Assembly (NCBI RefSeq): GCF_004345645.1 | Contig: NZ_SLWS01000004.1 | Coordinates: forward strand, 310,001-374,000 | DNA from: Actinocrispum wychmicini | GTDB lineage: Bacteria > Actinomycetota > Actinomycetes > Mycobacteriales > Pseudonocardiaceae | Direction: 5' to 3' | DNA: 64,000 nt | Part shown: piece by piece, positions 9,501-17,006 of the stretch | Numbering within the stretch: position 1 is the stretch's first letter | Layout: the number at the start of each line of letters is the position of its first letter | The notes under the pieces: generated by a model | Seen by the model: the letters and a program-made list of their open reading frames with translations, nothing else | Database searches by the model: none | What the model was told of the DNA's origin: nothing | Position numbers and translations under genes: made by a program

Positions 9501-9658
9501 GCGGCGCAGGCCGAGGCGACAGCGAAGCGTGCGGCGGCGAGGCTTGCCGCGGTTTTCTCCACGGGAAAGGCGCCCTAGATGACTGCACTGTGGTGGCGGG
9601 ACGCGGTCGTGTACCAGGTGTATCCGCGCAGCTTCGCCAGCGCGGGCGGCAGTGGTGA
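6569..9658 (+). CDS. Chimeric ORF: TPR/CHAT-protease-like protein fused to MalE-type binding protein
   Basis: About residues 1-725 form an actinobacterial TPR-array plus CHAT protein. Helical repeats (AVKHFRQALQLTPVDHANHA) are followed by VLDTGRGLMLFAASELSRIP and the CHAT N-terminal half (RIVLIPMGDLARIPWQAARR, GLVVGDPDTGG). At about base 8750, before the catalytic His-Gly and Cys of a CHAT peptidase, it changes in frame into the second half of a maltose-type solute-binding protein (VALFRNTRLAPHPPTTFDEL). Near 9510 the homologous frame shifts by one, so the last 50 residues to 9658 are out of frame. ATG 6569 follows AGGAGG; GTG 6518 has no ribosome site. CHAT proteins are linked to caspase-like defence systems, but this one lacks its active site. 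It is probably non-functional. Confidence 0.65.
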   Translation: MVVESPEEAAIVRRCQATIILTLIGPCEDAKIADLAADLDRLSPDHQERSRLAAGILTALSRKGPRTAVNLVRHVERMLEIAEADPPNDPHWTLVRSFARTLSLANAGVNGQPPDFGGLQAELAGLAEMVGDHPMAEPTMGILQTMSAFMQAIEDGNESVLHRTPTELLKFADRLSDNPERTMLINFATLISQSVAAKQLDHHAEMVEHDEHVQYLAENLPEGHLLRRVLADVSTRVTLLSQAVAGPGPIGALESTDQIAELLDKSEVTDFERSLTHSSLGIAILAGGHEIESAVKHFRQALQLTPVDHANHALCLQGVALGLIWRSEVAGTTDGLDEATQLLERARDLLDGPHHQHWVGINEMLAEVRRRNEDPRESEQIGLTTQRGYAWRVLLQSDAAGARIAIRNAAQGAVDHARHYVRADDAANALRVLDTGRGLMLFAASELSRIPARLDAAGRPDLLRRWAAEGRATVGLRREVLAVLRELPDAADSLFDPPSLTEIQSALAALAADALVYLVPAEPPLPGLAVIAPVSGPAAWIALPGLTVSDDVEVEGYLAALADRSREITAPTGDSQFADSLDILCDWAWRAAIGPLLERYIGSRPPRADGRAPRIVLIPMGDLARIPWQAARRGDGVYAVQLAAFSHAASARLLCENAARSPVALSSSGLVVGDPDTGGAASALDAARLQAHAIRQAFYPGARYVGRRPNGTVSPSGRGTADEVRRWPTTTDTVALFRNTRLAPHPPTTFDELVATGQALRDAGRVRTVFTVRVGEAGDPFQIWPLFTGAGGWLFGRDSSGSWDPATIGLATAESVAAFERLRELGEAGTGMLRRSIGREEALELFTSGRSAFLMSSSDALSRVREAGTPFAISAVPPFADGAASDPFTLVHGLVMTRAGTNKIIAHDLFADYLTHDHVISALSDGVVAPVMMRDSPLRDPHLQQFVQLCEAGKPMPSFPQMDATWRILEDAEVAVISGAGRGDSEACGGEACRGFLHGKGALDDCTVVAGRGRVPGVSAQLRQRGRQW
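8755..9578 (+). pseudogene. Maltose/oligosaccharide ABC binding protein, C-terminal half
   Basis: From about 8755 the translated sequence reads as an extracellular sugar-binding protein: PPTTFDELVATGQALRDAGR, FQIWPLFTGAGGWLFG, LFTSGRSAFLMSSSDALSRV and DPFTLVHGLVMTRAGTNK. The N-terminal half with its lipobox is missing. After about 9510 the correct frame is +1 and ends KRAAARLAAVFSTGKAP at the TAG directly before the ATG of the GH13 gene (CCTAGATGA). This shows that the binding protein and alpha-glucosidase were once adjacent genes of one sugar-uptake operon. The N-terminal half and any permease genes are not in this window. Confidence 0.7.
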
Positions 9659-11168
9659 AGGCGATCTGCGGGGCATCCAGTCGCGGCTGGAGTACCTCAG
9701 CGAACTTGGAGTGACGGCGATCTGGCTGAACCCGTTCTATCCATCGCCGATGCGTGACAGCGGCTACGACGTCGCCGACTACTGTGGCGTTGACCCGAAG
9801 TTCGGCACGCTGGAGGACGTCGACGCGCTGATCGGTGCGGCGGGTCGCCTGGACATCCGAGTCATCATCGACATCGTGCCCAACCACTGCTCCGCGGAGC
9901 ATCCTTGGTTTCGGGAGGCGTTGGCCGACCGGCCGGGCGGAACGGCGCGGGAACGGTTCGTTTTCCGCGACCGACCGAACAACTGGGAGTCGCACTTCGG
10001 CGGCCCCGCGTGGACACAGGTGCCCGACGGCCAGTGGTACCTGCACCTCTTCGACTCTTCCCAGCCCGACTTCAACTGGCGGCACCCGGACGTCGTCGCG
10101 ATGTTCGAACGGGTGCTGCGGTTCTGGCTCGATCGCGGGGTCGCCGCCATCCGAATCGACATGGCCAACACTCTGTTCAAACAGGCCGCGCTCCCCGACC
10201 TACCGCCTGATGCCGTCTCGTGGCCGTATTACCACCAGCCAGAAATCCACGAACTCTACCGGTCGTGGCGCGCCATCCTGGACTCCTACCCGGCCGACGA
10301 ATTCCCGGGTCCCCGCGGCGCTGTCGCCGAGATCTGGTTCAACCACCCCGAGGAGGTGCTCCCTTACCTGACCGCCCAAGGGTTGCCGCAGACGTTCAAC
10401 TTTCGGCTGATGCGCGTGCCTTGGGCAGCCGGCGAACTGCGGTCGGTGATCGACGAAGCCCGCGACATGACACGCAACTCCACCGGCTCGATGCCCTGGG
10501 TACTGGGGAACCACGACGTCACCCGGCTCGTCAGCAGACTCGGAGTCGACCAGAACCTGATCCGGGTGCCGACCGACGAATGGCGGCGCGGCACGGCGCA
10601 CGTAGACGTCGCGCTGGGCACCCGGCGGGCCCGTGCGGCAGCGCTGCTACTCCTCGCGTTGCCCGGCAGCGCCTACATCTATCAAGGCGACGAACTGGGT
10701 CTACCAGAACACTTCGACATCCCGACCGCTCGGCGTGAAGACCCGACCTTCCACCGCAACGGCGGCACAGCGATCGGGCGGGACGGCTGCCGCATCCCGA
10801 TGCCCTGGTCCGGTGACGCGGCGCCGTTCGGCTTCACACACGAGCCAACCCGCACGTGGTTGCCGCAGCCCAACTGGTCGGCGCTCACTGTCGAGACACA
10901 GTCGGCCAAGCCGGACTCGATGCTCAATCTCTACCGCGAGGCATTGAGTCTGCGACACGGGCATCCCGCCCTCGGCGACGGCGACCTGGAGTGGCTCGAC
11001 CAAGGCGACGACGTCCTCGTGTTTCGGAGGGAGCCGGACTTCCTGTTCGCGTTGAACCTCCGCGACGAGACCGTTTCGCTGCCACCGGGATACCGGATCC
11101 TGCTCGCCAGCGGACCCGTGCCCGACGGTTCGCTGCCCACCGACACCGCCGTCTGGCTCACCTCTTGA
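9579..11168 (+). CDS. GH13 alpha-glucosidase / oligo-1,6-glucosidase
   Basis: A full-length 529-residue glycoside hydrolase family 13 enzyme. It starts WWRDAVVYQVYPRSF, the hallmark of alpha-glucosidases. DIVPNH lies at 98-103, catalytic nucleophile Asp194 in IRIDMAN, acid/base Glu251 in AEIWF, and the transition-state Asp313 in NHD. It has no signal peptide, so it should hydrolyse imported maltose, isomaltose or trehalose-type oligosaccharides in the cytoplasm. The ATG is one base after the stop of the sugar-binding-protein remnant, which points to a former uptake operon. Translation may depend on coupling, because no strong Shine-Dalgarno other than GGGAAAGG is present. Substrate specificity within the subfamily is open. 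Confidence 0.92.
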   Translation: MTALWWRDAVVYQVYPRSFASAGGSGEGDLRGIQSRLEYLSELGVTAIWLNPFYPSPMRDSGYDVADYCGVDPKFGTLEDVDALIGAAGRLDIRVIIDIVPNHCSAEHPWFREALADRPGGTARERFVFRDRPNNWESHFGGPAWTQVPDGQWYLHLFDSSQPDFNWRHPDVVAMFERVLRFWLDRGVAAIRIDMANTLFKQAALPDLPPDAVSWPYYHQPEIHELYRSWRAILDSYPADEFPGPRGAVAEIWFNHPEEVLPYLTAQGLPQTFNFRLMRVPWAAGELRSVIDEARDMTRNSTGSMPWVLGNHDVTRLVSRLGVDQNLIRVPTDEWRRGTAHVDVALGTRRARAAALLLLALPGSAYIYQGDELGLPEHFDIPTARREDPTFHRNGGTAIGRDGCRIPMPWSGDAAPFGFTHEPTRTWLPQPNWSALTVETQSAKPDSMLNLYREALSLRHGHPALGDGDLEWLDQGDDVLVFRREPDFLFALNLRDETVSLPPGYRILLASGPVPDGSLPTDTAVWLTS

Positions 11169-11423
11169 CCCGCAACTCCAGGCAGTCCGGGATCCAGTCC
11201 AGGCCATAGACACCACCACACTTGCCGGGACCACGTCCCTTACACTGCGCACGTCCGCTTCTGCCGCGTTGAGGGTTCGCGCAGTCAGCAGGTGGTCAGG
11301 CTGAGTTCCGGCGAGGCGGGGTCGGCCACAAACGGACATGGTCCCTCGCCAGGGATACCGAATACGCGTTGGCTGAAGTGTCGGCGGCGAGCACGGCACT
11401 CCGGTCGAGCAAACCGGCCAACG

Positions 11424-11815
11424 CGCCTTCGTTGGCCAGCACCAGTTTGACCTTCGGCGTCGACCGGTTCGCCTGCACCTGCGCGGCGTAGGCGCCTTCC
11501 AGTTCGTGACGCATCGACTCCGGCGTCAGGGTATCGGTGTCCGAGGTGGGGAACGGAGAGAGCAACGCGATGGTGACGACCGGCGCGTCGCCCGATGTCA
11601 CCCGCTTGTTCTCCGCGGCGATCCGCCCCTCGACCGCGGCGAACTGCGAGCCGAACATGTACTGCCCGTCGGTGACGCCGACACATTCTCTGGCGAAGTT
11701 GGTACCGCTCGACGCATGCAGACCGGTGGGGCACCCGTCGGACACGAGTCCGGACAAGGCAATCGAGCTGCCCGCGCCGACGATGACCGTGGCGGCAAGG
11801 GCAAACACGGCGCTG
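11424..11815 (-). pseudogene. Periplasmic-binding-like receptor, N-terminal fragment
   Basis: The minus strand encodes a hydrophobic anchor (FALAATVIVGAGSSIALSGL), then ECVGVTDGQYMFG, AAVEGRIAAENKRV, VVTIALLSPFPTSDTD, MRHELEGAYAAQVQAN and VKLVLANEGA. This pattern is typical of actinobacterial branched-chain amino-acid-receptor-like proteins found near NTPase and effector genes. Homology stops after LVLANEGA (about 11424). Upstream the frame runs into a dynamin-like fragment read from the other strand, so the start codon is lost too. It is a truncated remnant; the family assignment is from motif memory. Confidence 0.5.
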
Positions 11816-12235
11816 GAGGTGGTCAACCGGATCGGCAACGTCCTGGCCACGGCGGTGGCCGGCGTCGTCGCCGCGATGGCCGCGGTGGTCAGCGCGACCT
11901 TCGCGATCGGCGGCCCGATCAGCCTGTCGATAGTGGCGATCGGCGGCCTGATCGTCGCCGTCACCGGCAAAGAAGCGGCGATGAAGAAGCTGCAGTCCGT
12001 GGAGCTCTACTCCTGGGTGCGAAAAACCCGCTCGGAAGAAGCCCTGAAGGCTCGGCTGCGCAAGCAATCGGCGGCATTCGAACAGGAGTTGGCCGATGCG
12101 TTCACCAAGGCGTTCACCAGCTCGGCCAAAGACCGCTTGGCCGACAGCGTGAGCGGCGCGGTGGAGGAACACCTGAAGATGCTCGCTGACCAGGCCGAGG
12201 TCCTTATCTCCATGCCCGCCCCGCCTTCGTCATAG
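11804..12235 (+). pseudogene. Membrane GTPase/dynamin-like C-terminal fragment
   Basis: From about 11804 the plus strand encodes a hydrophobic hairpin (VAGVVAAMAAVVSATFAIGG, SLSIVAIGGLIVAVTGKEAA) followed by a charged coiled-coil-like tail (RKTRSEEALKARLRKQSAAF, FEQELADAFTKAFTSSAKDR). This layout resembles the membrane and stalk end of bacterial dynamin-like proteins. No GTPase domain is present upstream, where the DNA instead encodes a receptor fragment on the opposite strand. The join at about 11805-11815 therefore looks like a rearrangement breakpoint. The functional assignment is tentative. Confidence 0.4.
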
Positions 12236-12342
12236 CGGTTGGCGCCGCCATGCCAGAACGCGGAGCGCCCGAGCACCAGCGCCAGCCCCGAAGAGCGACC
12301 ACACCATGATGTCCTGGTCGGGTGCGCCGATCGCTGAACAGG

Positions 12343-12375
12343 CCCCAGGGCCCCGCGCATGGCGGGGCCTGGGGG
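12343..12375. terminator. GC-rich hairpin between converging genes
   Basis: CCCCAGGGCCCCGC (12343-12356) pairs with GCGGGGCCTGGGG (12362 onward) with a single bulge and a short loop. It lies between the end of the dynamin-like fragment (12235) and the end of the glycine-rich gene (12427), where a bidirectional terminator is expected. There is no T-run. Confidence 0.6.
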
Positions 12376-12426
12376 TGGGGAGACTGCCCGGAGCGGCAGA
12401 AACCCGATATTGGTCGCCGAGCGGTG

Positions 12427-13179
12427 CTACCAGAGCATGATGGCCATGCCGGCATTGCCCCATGCGCCACTGCCGGAGCTGCTGGCAGCGGACACGCCAC
12501 CGGTGCCCGCACCGTTGGTCAGGCCGGTGTTGACCGCGACACCGGGGTGGAAGCTCTTGTCACCCGCGGTGCCGCTGAGTTTGTATCCGCCACCGGTGTC
12601 ACCGGTGGTCGCGTTGACGACGTACGGCGCTTGTTGGGAAAAGCCACCGGCGCCTCCGTTCAGGCTGCCTCCCTCGCCGCCGAAGGCGGCCACCGTCATG
12701 CCGTTGACGGTAATGGTGGTGTCGCCTCCCTTTGAACCCAGCTCGTTCGGGCCGCCGCCCCTGCCGCCGTCGCCGATGTTGGCGGTGACTTGGACTGTGC
12801 CGGTCGTGCCGCCGACGTTGTTGATGACAGTGCGGACATAGCCTCCGCCGCCGCCGCTTCCCGTGATGCCTCCGGTGTACCCGCCCCCACCGCCTCCTCC
12901 GGCGCCCCACAGTTCCACCAGCATCGCCGCGCCGGCAGGAACGTTGACCGTGCAGGTGGCGATGCAGGTCTTCTGCGCGTTGAGACCAGGAGCCGCCGCG
13001 GTTCGCACCGACGGGTCGGCGCTCGCGTTGTCGGCACTGGAGACCCAGATCCCACCTGCGAGCACCAGCAGTGCCGTGAGAGCCGCGAAGATCGTGCGGC
13101 GCTGGGTGGAAATTCCACCCGGCACGGTACTCGTGCGGCCTATTGAACCCGGAGAATGGTATTTGCGCGGACTGGACAT
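12427..13179 (-). CDS. Secreted glycine-rich protein
   Basis: A 250-residue exported protein. A basic N-terminus is followed by a hydrophobic segment (TIFAALTALLVLAGGIWVSS, about residues 29-48) and a likely signal-peptidase site near SADNASA. The mature part begins with a Cys pair (CIATCTVNVPAGAAMLVELW). It then becomes extremely Gly-rich with several GGGGG runs and a repeated pattern of short beta strands separated by glycine loops (TVQVTANIGDGGRGGG, TTITVNGMTVAAFGGEGG), ending AWGNAGMAIMLW. This matches actinobacterial and phage-type glycine-rich beta-helix proteins. GGAGG precedes ATG 13179. The role is unknown, probably an envelope or extracellular structural protein. It has no operon partners. 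Confidence 0.8.
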   Translation of the reverse strand: MSSPRKYHSPGSIGRTSTVPGGISTQRRTIFAALTALLVLAGGIWVSSADNASADPSVRTAAAPGLNAQKTCIATCTVNVPAGAAMLVELWGAGGGGGGGYTGGITGSGGGGGYVRTVINNVGGTTGTVQVTANIGDGGRGGGPNELGSKGGDTTITVNGMTVAAFGGEGGSLNGGAGGFSQQAPYVVNATTGDTGGGYKLSGTAGDKSFHPGVAVNTGLTNGAGTGGVSAASSSGSGAWGNAGMAIMLW

Positions 13180-14150
13180 GAGTTGAGCGCCTCCTGTTCG
13201 GCGGATGCGTAATTCTCTGGAGCCCGGAACAAGCTCCTCGCGCTAAACGACGCGATCCGATTCGGATGTCAAAACTCGACGTGTGGACCGGATGACAGCC
13301 GGCATGCCTCGACATTCGATGAACTAAGCCCAAAGGCTGTTCGGCAATACCGGAAACAGCCTCGGCTGGCCGGGCTGATCATCTGGTGATGCAAGGCTAT
13401 AACGCCTTGTCAGGCTAAGGTTCCTGGGTATGGCCATGAACACCTACCGGTTCAGCGTCGCATGCCATCGCCAGGCGCCTTTACGGTCGGGTGGCAATCA
13501 GCGGAAGATCCAATTCTGCCGATTGTCTGTCCGACCAGGACTCAACGTACTCGTGATCGCGATTCATCGACACCCAAGTCACTCGAATGGGAACTGTCTT
13601 GGGTGGTTGTGCGGGTTCAAGCGCTCTTTCCTGCGGATGCTTGGTGTGTCCCCAATTCGTTAGTGGACGTACCAGGTATCTCCCAGAGCCGCGTCCGCTC
13701 AGCCGATGCGGTCGGGTGAACGGGTTCTGGCTCGGGCGAACGGTGTTGTTGGCGAGGGCGACCCGTGGTCCGGGTGAGTTGAGGGCACGGGGCGGCTGGA
13801 CTGCCAGAGACGTACGGCGGGCCGGTCCGCACTGTTCTCCACAAAGGACAAGGTGTTCACCGCCTCTGTACAAGGCAATGCGTGGCTCCTGAGTTTCGGC
13901 GTCGCTTCCGGACGGCTCGCGACGCAAATCCTTGACTGCGAGTCGTGCAGGGGCAACTCGCGCACCGCTCGCGGCAACCGGCCGGGTTGTCGACCGTTGT
14001 TCCTTGAGGGCGGCCGGAACACCTACAAGGGTGCGACTCGCGAACAACCGTCCATTGCGGACATTGTCGGCACCTCCAGTAGCCTGGCACGCGGTGATTC
14101 AGCCGTGCGTGAGCAGAGCTTCTGTTGAGATCGCGGCCATCACTGTCTGG
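13180..14150. other. 970-bp region without a recognisable gene
   Basis: The first 100 bp hold the 5' leader of the glycine-rich gene. The remaining sequence has several open frames on both strands, but none has a convincing ribosome site, domain or family motif, and codon usage is not actinomycete-like in any single frame. It may be decayed coding DNA like the next segment. Confidence 0.5.
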
Positions 14151-14699
14151 CTAGGAGACGCACCCGTTGGCCGCGGAGAGTCGCCAGATGGCTGTGCCAT
14201 GGGCGGGGATCGACGCGGTGAGCGCGGACGATGTGGTCGAGGTCGCACCGGTCCAGTCGCTTGACCAGGACGTCGGTGGTTGAGTTGGACGACGCGACCG
14301 TTGCCTGGTGGCCGGCGGAGTCCTGGTCCCCGCCGTCGCCGGCGATGGTGAAGTCGGGGTCGTTCCAGTTGCCCAGGGAGGCAAAGGACGTGAACCCCTT
14401 GTTGTACCCGTAGTTGTACATCACGCCGCCCCAACGCGAGCCGTTGCCGTACATGGCGATGTCGGCGCCTTCACGCCAGAGTTGCCCGACTTGACCCGAC
14501 CAGCCGATGACGGACAGCCAGTTCGGGCCTCCCTGGAAGCCTGTAGACGGCCTCCATGCTCATTCCGGGCTGGGACTGGACGTTGCATCCGTCGAGTTTC
14601 AGGTAGTCCACCGCCCATGAGGCGAAGTCACGGGCATCGGTGGCGAAGTGGTTGGGCCCGCTGCCGGGGTAGCCGCCGCAGGTCTGCGTGCCGGCGTCC
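14151..14699 (-). pseudogene. GH27 alpha-galactosidase remnant
   Basis: Read from 14699 leftward: DAGTQTCGGYPGSGPNHFAT, then the catalytic-nucleophile motif VDYLKLDGCN. After a frameshift near 14540 it continues FQGGPNWLSVIGWSGQVGQL, then REGADIAMYGNGSRWGGVMY and NWNDPDFTIAGDGG. After a second shift near 14230 it ends SIPAHGTAIWRLSA. This is unmistakably a GH27 enzyme, normally secreted to release terminal alpha-galactose. The N-terminal third (signal peptide and first barrel strands) is absent and replaced by ABC-transporter sequence. Two frameshifts and the truncation make it a pseudogene. Confidence 0.8.
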
Positions 14700-14985
14700 A
14701 GCATGACCCGCGCCAGCGACAGCTGCTGTGCACGGGCGCCATCGAGCTGGACGTCCGCTGCGATCTCCGTGTCCAGCCCCACCGGCAACTCGGTCCAGCG
14801 CGCCGAGCAGCTCTTGGTCGCTGGCACCCGGTTTCGCCATCAGGAGGTTGTCCCGCACCGGGTCGTGAAAGACGTGGTGATCTTGCGTTGTCAGCACCAC
14901 TTGCTCGCGCAGTCGGTCCGGTGGCAGGTTGGCCATAGGCACCCCGCCCACGGTCACCGATCCGACCCGCGGGCGGTCCGGTGCC
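14697..14985 (-). pseudogene. ABC exporter ATPase domain fragment fused to alpha-galactosidase
   Basis: The minus strand encodes the middle of an exporter nucleotide-binding domain. GSVTVGGVPMANLPPDRLRE is followed by VVLTTQDHHVFHDPVRDNLL (the Q-loop region), and after a frameshift near 14795, ELPVGLDTEIAADVQLDGAR leads into QQLSLARVMLD, the signature-motif helix with LSGGQ degraded. The Walker A segment upstream and the Walker B segment downstream are both missing. The segment passes directly into the GH27 sequence at LARVML-DAGTQTCGG. It is a pseudogene fragment. Confidence 0.7.
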
Positions 14986-15165
14986 CTCCAGCGCGGCCGA
15001 GACCTCATCCAGCACCGGCTCCGCCGCGGATATCAGCCGACTGCGCCGATCGAACTCCTCAATGTCGGACCGGTCGATCGGCACGCCCGGATCGACCCCG
15101 CTGAGGGCGGCCCGCTGTCAGGACCGCGCGATCACCGGCCGCGACGGCTCGTCTATCACATCCAT
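14985..15165 (-). pseudogene. GAF-domain (AcoR-like) regulator N-terminal fragment with nonsense codon
   Basis: From ATG 15165, with GAGGAAG upstream, the frame reads MDVIDEPSRPVIARS, then a TGA (15120-15118), then QRAALSGVDPGVPIDRSDIE and LISAAEPVLDEVSAALEGT. Family members have ARSWQRS at this place, so the TGA most simply replaces a TGG tryptophan codon. After about 14985 the sequence becomes an ABC-exporter fragment. The gene thus has a nonsense mutation at codon 16 and a deletion of nearly everything else. It was probably a GAF-containing transcriptional activator. Confidence 0.6.
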
Positions 15166-15265
15166 CAGCGACTTCCTCGTCAGCCGACAACGGGCAGGGC
15201 GAGTGGTCACGCCAACGGTAACGATCAACGCCCGCGACATCGCCCTCCCACCCCGCCGGGCCGGA

Positions 15266-15301
15266 CACCACCTGGTTGACCCCGGCATCAACCAGGTGGT
15301 G
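15266..15301. repeat. Perfect 14-bp inverted repeat
   Basis: CACCACCTGGTTGA (15266-15279) and TCAACCAGGTGGTG (15288-15301) are perfect inverted copies around an 8-base loop. The repeat is 60 bp upstream of the small gene at 15362 and 100 bp from the start of the GAF remnant. It may be an operator or a factor-independent terminator; there is no T-run. Confidence 0.8.
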
Positions 15302-15361
15302 GGTCGAGGTCTCGCCGCCTGGTCGAGTTGTGCGGCCGGGGTGGTCCCGCAGACTTGGGAC

Positions 15362-15583
15362 ATGTCCAAATCACGGAAGCCCGCCCCGCAAGACGCGTGG
15401 GACGGCGTGGTCCTCGACAAGTCCCGCGGTATGACCGACGGTTCGAACATGTACCGCTACCTCACGGTGCGGCTGTCCACCGGTGCGACCGAGAAGATCA
15501 GAGTCGACCGTGACCTGTGGAACTCCGTCGCCAAGGGCGACGGAATCGTCAAGCAGGCCGGCTCGGACCCGATGAGGAAATGA
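15362..15583 (+). CDS. Small conserved actinobacterial protein (73 aa)
   Basis: A basic, single-domain protein. MSKSRKPAPQDAWDGVVLDK is followed by SRGMTDGSNMYRYLTVRLST and a C-terminal RVDRDLWNSVAKGDGIVK. The predicted fold is a small beta-barrel with alternating hydrophobic strands. I recognise the pattern as a conserved hypothetical protein of actinomycetes that may bind nucleic acid or another protein, but no activity is known to me. The start is the first Met of the conserved MSKSRKP. It stands alone after the inverted repeat and is not disrupted, unlike its left neighbours. Confidence 0.8.
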   Translation: MSKSRKPAPQDAWDGVVLDKSRGMTDGSNMYRYLTVRLSTGATEKIRVDRDLWNSVAKGDGIVKQAGSDPMRK

Positions 15584-15738
15584 GCTCCCGACTACCGTTC
15601 GGCGAAGCTTCCGTCTCATCCCGGTCGCTCTCATCGCCCAGCCCACCCGCCCTGTGGGTGATCTCGAAGTCAACCTTCCCCGGCCTCGCGCGTCGACCTT
15701 AGTGGACGACGGTCAGGCTGCTGGGGGAGGGAGAAGTC

Positions 15739-16869
15739 ATGCGGGCCCGAATACTGGGGGTTGTCCTCGCGCTCGTGGTCGTGTCCATCGCATTGGTGGC
15801 GTTACAGGCCAGGCAGGACGACGTACCACGTGTCAGCACAGGGGCGGGTGTGCCCGCCGGAACCACGGCCAGCACGCCCGCGCCCGCGGCCGCTCTTCCG
15901 CCGGACGTCGAGCCGGACTGGATGCGTCCGCTCAATCCCGGCGAGAAACCGCCGCAGTTCGTGTTGTTCTCCTTCGATGGTGCCGGATCACACGAGCACT
16001 GGCAGCGGATGCTGGACATCGGCCAACGGTCGAACGCGACGTTCAGTGCGTTCCTGTCCGGGATCTACCTGTTGTCCAACGACCAACGCACGCGGTACAC
16101 CGGGCCGGGCCACGCGGCGGGCCGGGCGTCGATCGGGTTCGGCGGCCCGCCGGACGAGGTGCGGACCAGGATCGACGACCTGAACACCGCCCGACAGCGC
16201 GGAATCGAGATCGGTACGCACTACAACGGTCACTTCTGCCGAGGCGCCGAACCGAGCGTCGGCCGGTGGGACGCCCAGATGTGGCGCCAGGAGCTGGACG
16301 AGTTCTTCACGTTCGTCACCCAGGCCCCGGGCCTGCGGCTGGACCCGGCCACCGTCAAGGGCGGCCGAACCCCGTGCCTTGAAGGACGGTTCGACGTCCT
16401 GTTCCCGGTCCTGGCCGAGCGCGGAATGACCTATGACTCCAGCAGGGTCTCCGACGGGCTCGGCTGGCCGGACAAGGAGAACGGCGTCTGGGAGTTCCCG
16501 ATGCCCAGCGTGCGGGTGCCGGCCCTGAACAGGAAGGTCATCATGATGGACTACAACCTCTGGGTCTCCCTCAACCAGGCCAGGGAGGACAGGTCCAAAC
16601 GCGACGAGTTCGCCGAAGTCACCCTGGACACCTACCGGGCGGCCTACAACGCGGCCCTCCAAGGCAACCGCGCGCCCCTGGTGATCGGCAACCACTTCAA
16701 CGACTGGGCGGGCGGCGCCTTCGCGCTGGCCGTCGAGCGGTTCATGCCCGAAGTCTGCGCCAAGCCGGCGACCATCTGCACAACGTACTCGCAGGTGATC
16801 AAATGGATGGAGATGCAGCCACCTGAGGTGCTTCGGGCGCTGCGGAAGCAGCCGAACGCCCAGACGTAG
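15739..16869 (+). CDS. Membrane-anchored polysaccharide deacetylase-like protein
   Basis: A 376-residue exported protein. An N-terminal signal anchor (ILGVVLALVVVSIALVAL, residues 5-22) and a Pro/Ala/Thr linker (30-60) precede a NodB-type domain. The metal-binding Asp is in FSFDGAG (Asp80), the HxxxH motif is His161/His165 (THYNGHFC), and MTYDSSRVSD, WEFPMP and VIGNHFNDW form the later motifs. Such enzymes remove N- or O-acetyl groups from cell-wall or extracellular polysaccharides outside the membrane. GGGAGGGAGAAG precedes ATG 15739. No operon partner is coupled to it. The substrate is undetermined. Confidence 0.88.
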   Translation: MRARILGVVLALVVVSIALVALQARQDDVPRVSTGAGVPAGTTASTPAPAAALPPDVEPDWMRPLNPGEKPPQFVLFSFDGAGSHEHWQRMLDIGQRSNATFSAFLSGIYLLSNDQRTRYTGPGHAAGRASIGFGGPPDEVRTRIDDLNTARQRGIEIGTHYNGHFCRGAEPSVGRWDAQMWRQELDEFFTFVTQAPGLRLDPATVKGGRTPCLEGRFDVLFPVLAERGMTYDSSRVSDGLGWPDKENGVWEFPMPSVRVPALNRKVIMMDYNLWVSLNQAREDRSKRDEFAEVTLDTYRAAYNAALQGNRAPLVIGNHFNDWAGGAFALAVERFMPEVCAKPATICTTYSQVIKWMEMQPPEVLRALRKQPNAQT

Positions 16870-17006
16870 ACGACCGCCGGGTTCATGACACGTCCTTGGC
16901 GATCTATCCGCGTGAGGACACCCCCGACTACTCCGCCCAGCCACACCAACACCTGGCAGCCGCGCACCGCGCCGCCGGACACGACAGCCAGACCCGACGC
17001 ATCCTT

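Noticed and set aside
13481..14047. 188-codon minus-strand frame as a possible gene
   Set aside because: No ribosome site, no recognisable family and no consistent codon bias; left as unassigned region.
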